Source: Chlorops oryzae
Taxonomy: Eukaryota; Arthropoda; Insecta; Diptera; Chloropidae
Direction: 5' to 3'
Assembly: GCA_020466095.1 (NCBI GenBank)
Contig: CM035806.1
Coordinates: forward strand, 111,311,639-111,375,638
Length of the DNA stretch: 64,000 nucleotides
Shown here: positions 1 to 11,696 of the stretch, in pieces
How positions within the stretch are numbered: the stretch's first letter is position 1
Layout: every line of letters starts with the position of its first letter
Translations under genes and position numbers: made by a program
The notes under the pieces: model-generated
The model's database searches: none
The model's input: only the letters and a program-made list of their open reading frames with translations
What the model was told of the DNA's origin: nothing

Positions 1-183
1 GTATGACTAGGCAAACCTAGGATTGGCGGAGCTTCGGGGTTTGACTATAACATATACATACTGATACGTAAGTATACCCTGCAGTAATTGTCACTAGTGA
101 CTGATTCAATCTGTCACTAGTTCCTCCGTGACCAACTGTACCCGTACCATTGTATTCTCCTATTGACACTTTGTATGAGCATA

Positions 184-1062
184 TCGAGCCCTAACATGGC
201 GCCTCGACAGGCAATAATTATTGCTAGCAATCTGTTAACTTGAGAAATATTGCCAATGGAGACCGCTCATTTTGAAAAGATGGCAATATATGGCAAGCAA
301 TATTGCTTCGCTGCGATTGCCAACTTTGAGATTGGCAATGAGCTGTCATTTTGCTATTTGACAGCCGAATTTCATTTCTATGAATTTTTCAAAGTGTGTA
401 TATCGTCAAAATGGATTGGTGCGTCGCCGATATTTATAAGATAATAATTTTTTACCGACAGTTCGAATGTCTTTGGGCTATAAAACCTCATCATATAAAT
501 GTACTGATATGAAAAAATAATGCGTGGCTTCAAATGGCGAAGGAAATTAAAAAGGACTACGTTGAAATAAAAAAAAAATATTAAAAATTTGCGAACTGCC
601 TATATCGCAGAGAAGAAAAAATAAGAGAGTTTCTTCTTTGTCACACTCATCAAGTTGTTTCAAGGCATCGAGAGCGCGTGCGCAGCGTAGTAGCCTGTTC
701 GACGTCATTTTGAATATGAAGATGGCATAACATAAAAATCCCACCCTCGCAATATTGCCTCTACCTGGCAAAGCAATTTGACAGATTGCTAGCAATAATT
801 ATTGCCCGTCGAGGCGCAGCGTAACCGCCAAATTGACGTAAGCGAAAAAAAGCAAATTTTACAGGAGAGCGTGTTTTCTAAACTTGTTTGCATTGACTGC
901 CATACAAATTATAAAACTTATAGTGCAATATCTCCGTTAATATTGAGCTTTTCGTCGTTATATTTTACTAGGTGATGAGTTTCAGGCTGTAGAACATATT
1001 TTCATCAAAAAGTCAATTTCGTAAAAAATGACACTTACGTCAATTTGGCGGTTATGGCTCGA
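184..1062. mobile_element. TA-flanked MITE, left-arm copy, interrupted by 196-821
   Basis: The ends TCGAGCC(C/A)TAACCGCC are mirrored at 1062, and both sides carry TA (182-183 and 1063-1064). Subtracting the nested insertion and its 4-bp duplication leaves 249 bp, the same size as the intact mirror copy at 7205-7453. No coding capacity was seen. TA targets suggest the Tc1/mariner-like mechanism. Confidence 0.75.
196..821. mobile_element. 626-bp MITE with ~40-bp terminal inverted repeats
   Basis: The ends share GCGCCTCGAC then GGCAATAATTATTGCTAGC, inverted at 783-820. TAAC flanks it at 192-195 and 822-825. The right arm of the giant palindrome has the uninterrupted target with one TAAC, which fixes the insertion limits. 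No protein was recognised in it; superfamily unassigned. Confidence 0.8.
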
Positions 1063-1111
1063 TATGTTCGAGCGGACACCAGTTGACGATTGAAGTAGTG
1101 ATGCTCTAGAG

Positions 1112-1699
1112 CAGGCATCTCCAAAATGGGAAAGGCATTTGTGTTAGTGAGCAAGAGAGCAAATGCGCTGAAAAAAATTTCAACACTAATTGCGTGCGCT
1201 CAATAAAGTTTTGAGTTTCCATAACTTGTTAGTAAAAAATAAAATAGTTTTCATAAATCGATGAAATATAAGATTACTAGCGTGGAAAAACTTAACAAAT
1301 AACAAATATTCGGCTATAAAGGTGTCATGTTCAATGCATTTTTCAATGTCTACCACACCGCCACAATTTCTTATCAAAAGAATACTTTTTAAATGTTTTG
1401 CGCTGCTTTGAACATATGTATTTCAAATCTGATATGATGAAATATAATATTTGTTCACAAAAATAAGTTGATGGGAAAAACGATAAAAGCCTTAAAGAAA
1501 TTTCTCAAAAGCATTTGCGATCATAATGTAGGCTTTGCATTCCATTTTGATAAAATATTTTTTAAGTGTTTTTTAAAAAAAGGTTGCGCAGATCCGCTCG
1601 AAGTGTTTTCGTCGGGCGATTGCTACCGACTAAAGAAAGAGCGTAAGGCATACGTGTGAAGTGAGCGAGAAAAATTTTTCTATGGCGTGGAGGTCTCTG
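1112..1699. mobile_element. Non-autonomous hAT element, 588 bp
   Basis: It begins CAGGCATCTCCA and ends TGGAGGTCTCTG (inverse CAGAGACCTCCA). The 8-bp duplication CTCTAGAG lies at 1104-1111 and 1700-1707. The empty site with one CTCTAGAG is visible in the right arm near 7157. An 8-bp target duplication and a CAG start are hAT hallmarks. No transposase is left; the small open frame at 1468-1659 has no recognisable domain. Confidence 0.88.
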
Positions 1700-1711
1700 C
1701 TCTAGAGGAAG

Positions 1712-1795
1712 CTCATTAGCTATATTACCTAAATAGAAAGAGTCTGACCTTTCGACCTGAAGACCCGAGTTCGAATCTCACTCGGGCGGGTGCCG
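1712..1795 (+). other. tRNA-like segment with B-box, left arm
   Basis: A B-box-like GAGTTCGAATCTC (about 1767-1779) sits in a hairpin CCCGAG...CTCGGG that resembles a T-arm. The upstream part (TTAGCTATATTACC) only loosely resembles a D-arm. It does not fold as a complete functional tRNA. A tRNA-derived head of a short interspersed element or a tRNA pseudogene is likelier. The mirror copy is 7068-7151. Confidence 0.5.
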
Positions 1796-2042
1796 AATTT
1801 TTTTTTAATTTTTTAATTTTTTTTAAAGTGGATTATATGAAAGGTACTTAACAGGCTTAAAAATATATTTTTGTGAAAAAAAATTTTAAAAATTAAGTAA
1901 TTGAAAATATAATTCATGGGATTTTTCGCACGAACTAAGAAAACATTCACGAGAATTCAGAATGGAAACTTTTTTCTCTGTTCTCACCCATAAGAATCCA
2001 TGAGAATAATCCTCCGAATTTTACAAATTTTCCACTTTTGCT

Positions 2043-2114
2043 CGCCTGCCGTGGGATTCGAACACGAACCTTTGGGTTGATGATCGGACATGCTAACCAT
2101 TACGCTACGGAGCC
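2043..2114 (-). other. tRNA-like segment with A- and B-box, left arm
   Basis: On the minus strand it starts GGCTCCG, has an A-box match TAGCGTAATGGTTAGCATG and a B-box match TGTTCGAATCC, with about tRNA length between the ends. The acceptor ends (GGCTCCG and GGCAGGC) do not pair and the anticodon arm is poor. I read it as a tRNA-derived Pol III promoter module rather than a working tRNA. The mirror copy is 6749-6820. Confidence 0.55.
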
Positions 2115-2698
2115 TTCTGATTTTCGCGCAGCAAATTCATAACATGAATGCTCTAGAAAATGGAACTGTAGACCTCCTCGTTGACCATATCTATAGAATT
2201 ACAGTGGTGACGAAGGGGTCAATTTGCTCCGCATTTACTGCAGGGTACTTGGCCGCGAAAAATGGCAAAAAAGAAGTTCGCATATTGGACAATTTGAAGG
2301 TTGTTTACAGCTAATTTAATACGTTAAAAAAACATTTTCCTACTTATTGCCTTTTTTGAAAAAATGAGTTGAGGTTAGCTTTATTTTAAGTTAGCCGCGA
2401 AAAAAATTAAAAATTAACAAAATTAAGTTTTACATTGTGGAGAATTCAAAGCTTATTGGAAGCTTATTTAATATATAAAAAAAATTCCTGCTAATTGCCT
2501 TTTTACAAAAAATGAGTTGAGGTTATCTTTGATTTAAACTAGTCGCGAAAAAAAATCAAAAATGAACAAAATTAAATTTTCCATTGTGAAAAATGTAAAG
2601 CTTATTTAAAGCTAATTTAAAACGTAAAAACAATTCATTTCTTTAAAAAAATGTGATTTTAGGAAGTTTTCAAAAGTTTGGTATTTTTCATATAACAG

Positions 2699-4380
2699 CA
2701 AAGAGTATTAATATATATAAGAGGCGCCAACGTACTCTATGGCAAATCCCATTTTTCACTCATTCTCGATGCTGGCCTCCGCATTACGATACACTATGCT
2801 TTGAAAACTGAAACGCTCACAGAGCATGAAATCGAGGAAAGAAAGACACTCGAAATGTAGGAATTGATAGAAAGGATCAAAACAAAAACGAAAATCTGAC
2901 TTCTCGCCTTTACGCATTGAGAACCGGTTTTCATGTCTTATAGTTTTTCGGCAGTTCAGCGCTGTGCTGTACGTACGTAGGAATAACGTTATTCTTTCGA
3001 TTGCGTGCCTCACTTATGAGTTTGTGTGTGCGCCAATGTACATACGTACGTTTGTATTTGGCCGTTGTGTGCCTTTGCAAATTTCGGGCGCTGAAAAATT
3101 CAAAAATCGTTTTTCGAGTCGGTCGCTTATGTTGTTTTCCTGTTTCTACGTGATCAATGCAAAGTCACTACCGTATGGTTCTGTAGGGTGACTTGCGCGG
3201 CGCTAAATGCGAAAAAGTCGAAGCTTGGTCGCTTCGATTATCTTTTGTAACATTATGTGCTAGTTTTTTTTTAGTTTTAATTCGACCCTTTTAATATTTT
3301 AATTTTAATTACTTTAATATTTTTTCGGGCCTAGGGTGCAAGCTTTGCTATTACGAAATGTAAATTTTTAGCAATCGAAACATTTTTTTTTTCCTGATGT
3401 TTTTCTGATGCTAATGTAATTTTACTTTTGATATTAACAATTAAATCTCTTTAAAATTTTTCCTCTGCTGAAATTAGTATTTTCAGCTGTAAAAATACTC
3501 CCTTTAGGTGGGGCTAAATTAAAAATGAATTTTAGAAGAATTTTTGAATTGCCTTTATATTGAAATTTTTTCAACTAATATAAGGATTTTTTTGAATATT
3601 ACCAAAATATTAAATTTAAATGTAAGAGAAAAAATTGTTGAAGTTAATAGCAAAATTGAAATTTTCAAAAATCTTTTTTATGGGTCTTCAACGGACAATG
3701 TATTTGCACCATCGAATGTAAACAAGCTGAATCATTCCATTTTAAATACAAACAAGCATTGTTATGCTCATACATATAGAACTTCTTTTCCCTTCCACCG
3801 TCCTTCCATGAACGAATTTTGCTCATTTCAATCAATCGTACTAAAAAAAATTTCGAAAGTATGATACAGTGTGCAAATATCGATTCTCTTCCTTTCATTT
3901 TATAAAAAATTTTCATGAACTATAAATTATGAATATAAAATTCAGCAAAATAGCTTTCTTAATGTCTAGAAACAATTTGATAACATTTCAATTATTATTT
4001 TACTATCAAAATTATATCAATAATAAGTAAAATAGAACTTGTCTGAAGAAAGATTTGAAATAGTCAAATATGGCACACTGTGTTCGGCTATTTTTTCTTC
4101 GTATCGTCAAGCAGCCTTTGCATGCGCACAAGCATAAAAAAATTTCCATCCCTTTTTTCTCTGCGCATAAGCAAACGCACAATTCATTCATTAAATGTCC
4201 ATTTACGCACGTTTCTCGCACTCGCGTTGCGCATTTTTGTTTTCAATCAGCATTCGCTTTGTGATGTGAGACGAAATGGCTTAGGGACAAAGTGTATCGT
4301 AATAAGGAGGCCAGCATTTTCAAAATGCTAAGAGAGCCGATAGAGTACATTGGCGGCTCTTTATTTATTAATACTCTTTG
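2699..4380. mobile_element. Inner palindromic element X, left copy
   Basis: The two ends of this 1.7-kb block are inverted repeats of about 100 bp: CAAAGAGTATTAAT, GTACTCTAT and ATGCTGGCCTCC occur in the same order from 2699 inward and, on the other strand, from 4380 inward. It is mirrored as 4483-6164, so the centre of the giant palindrome is two head-to-head copies. No transposase was recognised. Confidence 0.7.
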
Positions 4381-4482
4381 ATAACAGCAACAGGTTTGTG
4401 TGCTCATATTCATGTTGCAAAGAGAGCATGCTGCAAAGAGGAAATGTTGCGGAAATTTTGTTGGTTGCCATGTCAAAGATAC
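4381..4482. other. Unpaired centre of the giant palindrome
   Basis: These 102 bp separate the two mirrored arms and contain no open frame or motif I recognise. They would be the hairpin loop if the arms paired. Confidence 0.85.
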
Positions 4483-6164
4483 CAAAGAGTATTAATAAAT
4501 AAAGAGCCGCCAATGTACTCTATCGGCTCTCTTAGCATTTTGAAAATGCTGGCCTCCTTATTACGATACACTTTGTCCCTAAGCCATTTCGTCTCACATC
4601 ACAAAGCGAATGCTGATTGAAAACAAAAATGCGCAACGCGAGTGCGAGAAACGTGCGTAAATGGACATTTAATGAATGAATTGTGCGTTTGCTTATGCGC
4701 AGAGAAAAAAGGGATGGAAATTTTTTTATGCTTGTGCGCATGCAAAGGCTGCTTGACGATACGAAGAAAAAATAGCCGAACACAGTGTGCCATATTTGAC
4801 TATTTCAAATCTTTCTTCAGACAAGTTCTATTTTACTTATTATTGATATAATTTTGATAGTAAAATAATAATTGAAATGTTATCAAATTGTTTCTAGACA
4901 TTAAGAAAGCTATTTTGCTGAATTTTATATTCATAATTTATAGTTCATGAAAATTTTTTATAAAATGAAAGGAAGAGAATCGATATTTGCACACTGTATC
5001 ATACTTTCGAAATTTTTTTTAGTACGATTGATTGAAATGAGCAAAATTCGTTCATGGAAGGACGGTGGAAGGGAAAAGAAGTTCTATATGTATGAGCATA
5101 ACAATGCTTGTTTGTATTTAAAATGGAATGATTCAGCTTGTTTACATTCGATGGTGCAAATACATTGTCCGTTGAAGACCCATAAAAAAGATTTTTGAAA
5201 ATTTCAATTTTGCTATTAACTTCAACAATTTTTTCTCTTACATTTAAATTTAATATTTTGGTAATATTCAAAAAAATCCTTATATTAGTTGAAAAAATTT
5301 CAATATAAAGGCAATTCAAAAATTCTTCTAAAATTCATTTTTAATTTAGCCCCACCTAAAGGGAGTATTTTTACAGCTGAAAATACTAATTTCAGCAGAG
5401 GAAAAATTTTAAAGAGATTTAATTGTTAATATCAAAAGTAAAATTACATTAGCATCAGAAAAACATCAGGAAAAAAAAATGTTTCGATTGCTAAAAATTT
5501 ACATTTCGTAATAGCAAAGCTTGCACCCTAGGCCCGAAAAAATATTAAAGTAATTAAAATTAAAATATTAAAAGGGTCGAATTAAAACTAAAAAAAAACT
5601 AGCACATAATGTTACAAAAGATAATCGAAGCGACCAAGCTTCGACTTTTTCGCATTTAGCGCCGCGCAAGTCACCCTACAGAACCATACGGTAGTGACTT
5701 TGCATTGATCACGTAGAAACAGGAAAACAACATAAGCGACCGACTCGAAAAACGATTTTTGAATTTTTCAGCGCCCGAAATTTGCAAAGGCACACAACGG
5801 CCAAATACAAACGTACGTATGTACATTGGCGCACACACAAACTCATAAGTGAGGCACGCAATCGAAAGAATAACGTTATTCGTACGTACGTACAGCACAG
5901 CGCTGAACTGCCGAAAAACTATAAGACATGAAAACCGGTTCTCAATGCGTAAAGGCGAGAAGTCAGATTTTCGTTTTTGTTTTGATCCTTTCTATCAATT
6001 CCTACATTTCGAGTGTCTTTCTTTCCTCGATTTCATGCTCTGTGAGCGTTTCAGTTTTCAAAGCATAGTGTATCGTAATGCGGAGGCCAGCATCGAGAAT
6101 GAGTGAAAAATGGGATTTGCCATAGAGTACGTTGGCGCCTCTTATATATATTAATACTCTTTGC
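4483..6164. mobile_element. Inner palindromic element X, right copy
   Basis: Reverse-complement partner of 2699-4380, with the same ~100-bp inverted ends. Small differences exist, for example in the CGTACG run near 5880, so the copies are not sequencing mirror images. Confidence 0.7.
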
Positions 6165-6748
6165 TGTTATATGAAAAATACCAAACTTTTGAAAACTTCC
6201 TAAAATCACATTTTTTTAAAGAAATGAATTGTTTTTACGTTTTAAATTAGCTTTAAATAAGCTTTACATTTTTCACAATGGAAAATTTAATTTTGTTCAT
6301 TTTTGATTTTTTTTCGCGACTAGTTTAAATCAAAGATAACCTCAACTCATTTTTTGTAAAAAGGCAATTAGCAGGAATTTTTTTTTATGTATTAAATAAG
6401 CTTCCAATAAGCTTTGAATTCTCCACAATGTAAAACTTAATTTTGTTAATTTTTAATTTTTTTCGCGGCTATTTTAAAATAAAGCTAACCTCAACTCATT
6501 TTTTCAAAAAAGGCAATAAGTAGGAAAATGTTTTTTTAACGTATTAAATTAGCTGTAAACAACCTTCAAATTGTCCAATATGCGAACTTCTTTTTTGCCA
6601 TTTTTCGCGGCCAAGTACCCTGCAGTAAATGCGGAGCAAATTGACCCCTTCGTCACCACTGTAATTCTATAGACATGGTCAACGAGGAGGTCTACAGTTC
6701 CATTTTCTAGAGCATTCATGTTATGAATTTGCTGCGCGAAAATCAGAA

Positions 6749-6820
6749 GGCTCCGTAGCGTAATGGTTAGCATGTCCGATCATCAACCCAAAGGTTCGTG
6801 TTCGAATCCCACGGCAGGCG
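6749..6820 (+). other. tRNA-like segment with A- and B-box, right arm
   Basis: Mirror copy of 2043-2114, with A-box TAGCGTAATGG and B-box TTCGAATCC in the forward direction. The acceptor stem does not pair, so a functional tRNA is unlikely. Confidence 0.55.
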
Positions 6821-7067
6821 AGCAAAAGTGGAAAATTTATAAAATTCGGAGGATTATTCTCATGGATTCTTATGGGTGAGAACAGAGAAAAAAGTTTCCA
6901 TTCTGAATTCTCGTGAATGCTTTCATAGTTCGTGTGAAACATCCCATGAATTATATTTTCAATTACTTAATTTTTAAAATTTTTTTTCACAAAAATATAT
7001 TTTTAAGCCTGTTAAGTACCTTTCATATAATCCACTTTAAAAAAAATTAAAAAATTAAAAAAAATTT

Positions 7068-7151
7068 CGGCACCCGCCCGAGTGAGATTCGAACTCGGGT
7101 CTTCAGGTCGAAAGGTCAGACTCTTTCTATTTAGGTAATATAGCTAATGAG
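7068..7151 (-). other. tRNA-like segment with B-box, right arm
   Basis: Mirror copy of 1712-1795, with the same T-arm-like hairpin around TTCGAATCTC on the minus strand. Confidence 0.5.
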
Positions 7152-7204
7152 CTTCCTCTAGAGCATCACTTCTTCAATCGTCAACTGGTGTCCGCTCGAA
7201 CATA

Positions 7205-7453
7205 TCGAGCCATAACCGCCAAATTGACGTAAGTGTCATTTTTTACGAAATTGACTTTTTGATGAAAATATGTTCTACAGCCTGAAACTCATCACCTAGT
7301 AAAATATAACGACGAAAAGCTCAATATTAACGGATATATTGCACTATAAGTTTTATAATTTGTATGGCAGTCAATGCAAACAAGTTTAGAAAACACGCTC
7401 TCCTGTAAAATTTGCTTTTTGTCGCTTACGTCAATTTGGCGGTTAGGGCTCGA
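7205..7453. mobile_element. TA-flanked MITE, intact right-arm copy, 249 bp
   Basis: Intact counterpart of 184-1062, with mirrored TCGAGCC...GCTCGA ends and TA on both sides. It lacks the 626-bp insertion seen in the left copy. Confidence 0.78.
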
Positions 7454-7580
7454 TATGCTCATACAAAGTGTCAATAGGAGAATACAATGGTACGGGTACA
7501 GTTGGTCACGGAGGAACTAGTGACAGATTGAATCAGTCACTAGTGACAATTACTGCAGGGTATACTTACGTATCAGTATG

Positions 7581-8345
7581 TATATGTTATAGTCAAACCC
7601 CGAAGCTCCGCCAATCCTAGGTTTGCCTAGTCATACCTCTGGTTTGACTAGAAGGCTTAGTCAAAGTCCGAAACAATATCTTTATTCTACCTTTGACTAA
7701 CGAATTTTGGTCAATCCTAGGATAGACTAGTTTGGCCAGTCAAACGCCGAAACTCAATTTTATGAATTCGGGGTTTGACCAGTCAAACCTAAATTAGGTA
7801 TGAAAATGTGTTAGCTTATTAGATAGGTATAATAACATCATATTTTTTAGTTTTAATGCTTAATGTTTCAATCAGGAACCGTAATAATTATGAACTTTAG
7901 TTTAAAAATCAAAAATGAAATATAAAAATAAATCTTATTATTGATTTTTATTTTAAAAAAATCGAAATAAAAATCATTTTGCTATACCGCTGCTCATTAC
8001 TCATTTTCTTCATAATGATTTTTTTGGTTGAAAATCAATGCCATAAGGCTACAGTTGTGCTAGGAATACCTGCGGAAATTCCTAGGCTATTTCGCAAAGG
8101 AAAAAAAAAGTATCATGGAATTTGTACAGGCAACCCTGTTTGACTGGTCAAACCCCGATTTCATAAAATTAAGTTTCGGCGTTTGACTGGCCAAACTAGT
8201 CTATCCTAGGATTGACCAAAATTCGTTAGTCAAAGGTAGAATAAAGATATTGTTTCGGACTTTGACTAAGCCTTCTAGTCAAACCTGAGGTTTGACTAGG
8301 CAAACCTAGGATTGGCGGAGCTTCGGGGTTTGACTATAACATATA
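7581..8345. mobile_element. 765-bp palindromic element with ~205-bp inverted repeats
   Basis: Position 7581 pairs with 8345, and the arms (to about 7788 and from about 8137) match with few differences. They are rich in the words GGTTTGACTAG, AGTCAAAC and CCTAGG. Its left end overlaps the outer end of the giant palindrome, whose other outer end is at base 1. Copies of this element therefore flank or delimit the giant palindrome. No coding capacity was seen. Confidence 0.8.
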
Positions 8346-9141
8346 TACCATATATGAATGTATGAATTTGAACTGAATTTTCTATTTTTCTTTCTGGAAA
8401 AAGTTGAATATCTCCGGTTATTTTCAAGCAATTATCAAGACCCATACACCATTTTGTTGGAAATGAAATATATTTTCTTAAATAGTGCCGATGTGAAGGC
8501 TTTGTAGTGGAAGAAATTGGAATAAAATGGCTTCAAAGTTGAAAATTTTTTTAAAAACTCGAACAAATCCCCTTTGTCTTAGGAAAAAATTAAATAAGGT
8601 AGTACAGCTTCAGCAAGATGTTTATACTTGTTGAAAGTGCATTCTTTAAGCTTTTAATTACCGTAAAAAAATCGGTTGATAAACAACGAAGTTACAGCTT
8701 GGTAAGTAAGTCAATGTTAATTCGCAAGATAAAAAATTAAAAATAAGGATATTTCCTAAAAAGGATCCGCTAGGATTTCAAATCCAACAGTTTTCGAATG
8801 TGTACTCGACCCCAAAGAAAGTGGCGTTTACAGATTTTTGTGTGATTTTCATGCAACTTATTTTTGCTTCAGACACTTTCATTAACTTAGAATATATATA
8901 AGAAATTGGTTTTTTAATTTCCTTATTTGACTATCCTAAAACCAGACAAAATTACGACAATTGACCCGATAAAACTGCCCTACGGTCAGCCGTTTTGCGG
9001 ACTAGTCCCTCTCCAATGACAGGCCAATATTAAAAAGGTCAGTTGAATACATTAGAAGTGGAATTATGAAGGCCTAGTACTGGTAACATGAAGGACTAAA
9101 CGAAAGCTATACTTAGGTCAATCCATATGACTGCAGGGTAT

Positions 9142-9143
<2 letters not shown>
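8346..9143. other. Intronic sequence, no recognisable content
   Basis: AT-rich sequence between the palindromes and the CA microsatellite. I see no ankyrin exon, RNA gene or repeat structure in it. It is presumably part of the Kidins220 intron whose 5' side lies upstream. Confidence 0.5.

Positions 9144-9198
<55 letters not shown>
9144..9198. repeat. (AC)n microsatellite
   Basis: About 27 uninterrupted AC units end 33 bp before the acceptor of the first visible Kidins220 exon. The run sits where a polypyrimidine tract would be expected, so repeat-length changes could affect splicing. Confidence 0.97.
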
Positions 9199-9199
<1 letters not shown>

Positions 9200-9231
9200 G
9201 CATGATCTTAACATAATGCGATGTTTTGCAG

Positions 9232-10749
9232 GATATTGCCGCTTTGTTGATAGCTGCAGGTGCTTACATTAATATACAAGATCGTGCTGGTGATACACCA
9301 TTGATACACGCTGTCAAAAGCGGCTACCGTGGCGTCGTTGAGGCGTTATTAAAGAAACACGCTGATGTCGATATACAGGGCAAAGATCGGAAGACAGCTA
9401 TTTACACGGCAGTTGAGAAGGGTCACACGCACATTGTGAAAATGTTGCTATCAACAAATCCAGATCTTGAAGCTCCAACGAAAGATGGCGATACGGCACT
9501 GTTGCGTGCGGTTCGTAATCGTAATTTGGATGTAGTACAAATGCTACTGGAACGAAAAGCCAAAGTGACCGCAAGCGATAAAAGAGGGGATACCTGCTTA
9601 CACATCGCCATGCGAGCACGCTCGAAAGCCATCGTCGAAGCCTTGCTGCGCAATCCGAAGAATAGTCAATTGCTTTATCGTGCGAATAAAGCCGGTGAAA
9701 CGCCATACGGCATTGATACCATGCATCAGAAGACAATACTGGGTCAGGTATTCGGCGCCAGACGACTTAATACTAATGAAGATTCAGAGGGCATGTTAGG
9801 ATATGAATTGTACTCGTCGGCGTTGGCAGATGTTTTGAGTGAGCCGACGCTCACAACACCAATAACAGTGGGTCTCTACGCTAAATGGGGTAGTGGTAAA
9901 AGCTTTTTGCTCAATAAACTACGCGATGAAATGAATAATTTCGCACGTCAATGGGCTGAGCCACCAATAAAGACCAGCGGTTTAATGTTCATTGTTAATC
10001 TCCACATAGCGTTAATAATCGGGACGATTGTTGGACTCGCCTCGTGGGGTGCTATATGGGGTGCTTTGGCGTTCTTGTTGTATTTACTAATCGTTTATGC
10101 GATATTCGGCGGCATTAATTACGCAAATAATCATATGGATGCTTACTGGGCGTATTCTTTAGATCACGGGATAACAAAACGCATCGGACGTTTGCGTTTG
10201 ATATTGCAAGTCGCATTTTGTCATCCGCCAGGCGCACAGGCTGACGCTCAAGCGAAACCGGTGCGCTTTCACTTCGCCGAGGCCAATAGTGCCACACCGA
10301 CAGGAGAGAGTGCGGTGGCCCACATGTTGGCCTCTCTGTTCGAGGCAATTGAGGCGCATTACGGCTGGCTATCAACACGTCTCTATCGTGCCTTCCGTCC
10401 AAAGGCTGTGAAAATAACTGCCGGTTGGCGTTGGCGTCGCATGTGCTGTGTTCCAATCGTTATTATATTCGAGGTGGGCTTGCTAACACTTATAGCTGGG
10501 ATCTCGTTGGTCATTGCGTATTTTACGTACGCTTCTAAGAAAGAACAAGAACAAATTTTGGTTTCAATTTATGTTATTGCCGGTGTTCTACTAACGATCA
10601 CTTGTACGAATTTACATGTGCTTGCCAAAGCCATTGGATCGCTTTTAATTTCCCAGGGACGACACCTGAAACGAGCTGTGCGGTCCAATGAAGCTGCGCC
10701 CTTAACTGCAATGGGAACAGAAGTCGCGCTAATGACCGATATGGTAAAG
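9232..10749 (+). CDS. Kidins220: Kidins220/ARMS exon: ankyrin repeats, Walker A, four TM segments
   Basis: Kidins220/ARMS is a membrane scaffold downstream of neurotrophin and ephrin receptors in vertebrates. The exon opens after TTTTGCAG and closes at GTGAGT, 506 codons with both ends in phase 0. The first ~170 residues are a partial and then four clear ankyrin repeats (for example GDTPLIHAVKSGYRGVVEAL). A linker follows, then the KAP-family P-loop GLYAKWGSGKSF (codons near 9870-9905). Two hydrophobic stretches (about 9982-10125) and two more (about 10441-10533 and 10552-10650) make the four membrane segments typical of KAP proteins. The exon ends TDMVK, and the next begins CLDAFTNQQ, continuing the family sequence. 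Earlier ankyrin repeats must be encoded upstream of the window, so this is a partial gene. Family assignment is secure; the fly function is inferred. Confidence 0.95.
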
Positions 10750-11696
10750 GTGAGTTAAAGTTATTTTTATATCTATTTATTTTATTTAACTTCCCAGAGG
10801 AAGTATTTCCAGAAAAAATTAAACTTTGTCACGTCCGAGCATATCTAATTGCCTTTCTGGTCTGCATAAAATGTTGATAGTATAAAATTCTGGAAGAGCT
10901 GCGCGATATTATTTTGAACCAAAAATACCATTTCCCACATTCTTCAATTCGGGACTTAAAATTGCTAAAGTAACTGTCACGTCTATTTGGAAATACCCAT
11001 ATAACATTTTTAATGTAATGTCTGTGAGTGTGTCCCGATTACCTCGCGAACAACATTTGATATTAAGATGAGACTAGGCTTATTCGACGCGTATTCGTAT
11101 TGTTGAAAAGTGATAAGGTTTTCAATAAAATCGGCTTCGAGGGTTTCCAATAAGTAGCAATAAACAACCTTTAAAAAAACTTGGCTGACTAGCCCGACTT
11201 GTTTAGCAATATTGTATCAAAATTCCAAGGTATAGTCCAATTCCGAGCTGACATCAATATTCTGCAATTTTTTCATTTAATTAACTTTTTCAGATATGTA
11301 TTATCGCTTTAGGTACTGCTTATGGTCGATATCGTATCCAAAGCCATTCTCATGATTTTAAACTGAACTGATCTAGCAGTTCAAAGTGCCAATGAAAAAG
11401 AAAGAACAAAAAATCATGATTCTTTTTGATTCACGCCAAAAAATTACTGCAATGGCTGCTACTTCTGCTCCTAGATCAGTTCAGTTAAATTTCATTAGCG
11501 TTGGGTTTTGTATTTGAAATATAAGGTCTTAATTTTTTTCACAATTCGTGGTATATGAAACCACACTTTAAATCCGATTCCAAAAATTTTGACTTTGGCA
11601 CTTAGTATTAAAAAACCATATTCATATGGGAGAATCATAAATTTCGACTTGGCGCACATAAAAAGTCAAAAAATCAACACAGCCAATAACCTAATA
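10750..11696. other. Kidins220 intron, stretch without recognised features
   Basis: Begins with donor GTGAGT. AT-rich, with no open frame or repeat I can name, up to the first transposon at 11697. Confidence 0.6.

Larger units (their letters stand above)
1..7636. repeat. Giant inverted duplication (foldback), arms about 4.4 and 3.15 kb
   Basis: The left arm 1-4380 is the reverse complement of the right arm 4483-7636, around a 102-bp unpaired centre (4381-4482). In the inner part paired positions sum to 8863. The left arm is exactly 1226 bp longer because it carries two insertions (196-821 and 1112-1699, with their duplicated targets) that the right arm lacks. Arms otherwise differ at scattered bases only. 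The left end runs off the window, so the full palindrome may be longer. It lies upstream of the first visible Kidins220 exon, probably in an intron. No convincing protein gene is in it; the short open frames occur as mirrored pairs. Confidence 0.93.

Noticed and set aside
2043..2114. Functional tRNA gene
   Set aside because: A- and B-boxes are good but the acceptor stem does not pair and the anticodon arm is poor; all copies lie inside repeats.
3544..5319. Mirrored open frames (for example 106 aa at 3544-3864 and 4999-5319) in the palindrome
   Set aside because: They occur in pairs simply because the arms are inverted copies; composition is AT-driven and no domain is visible.
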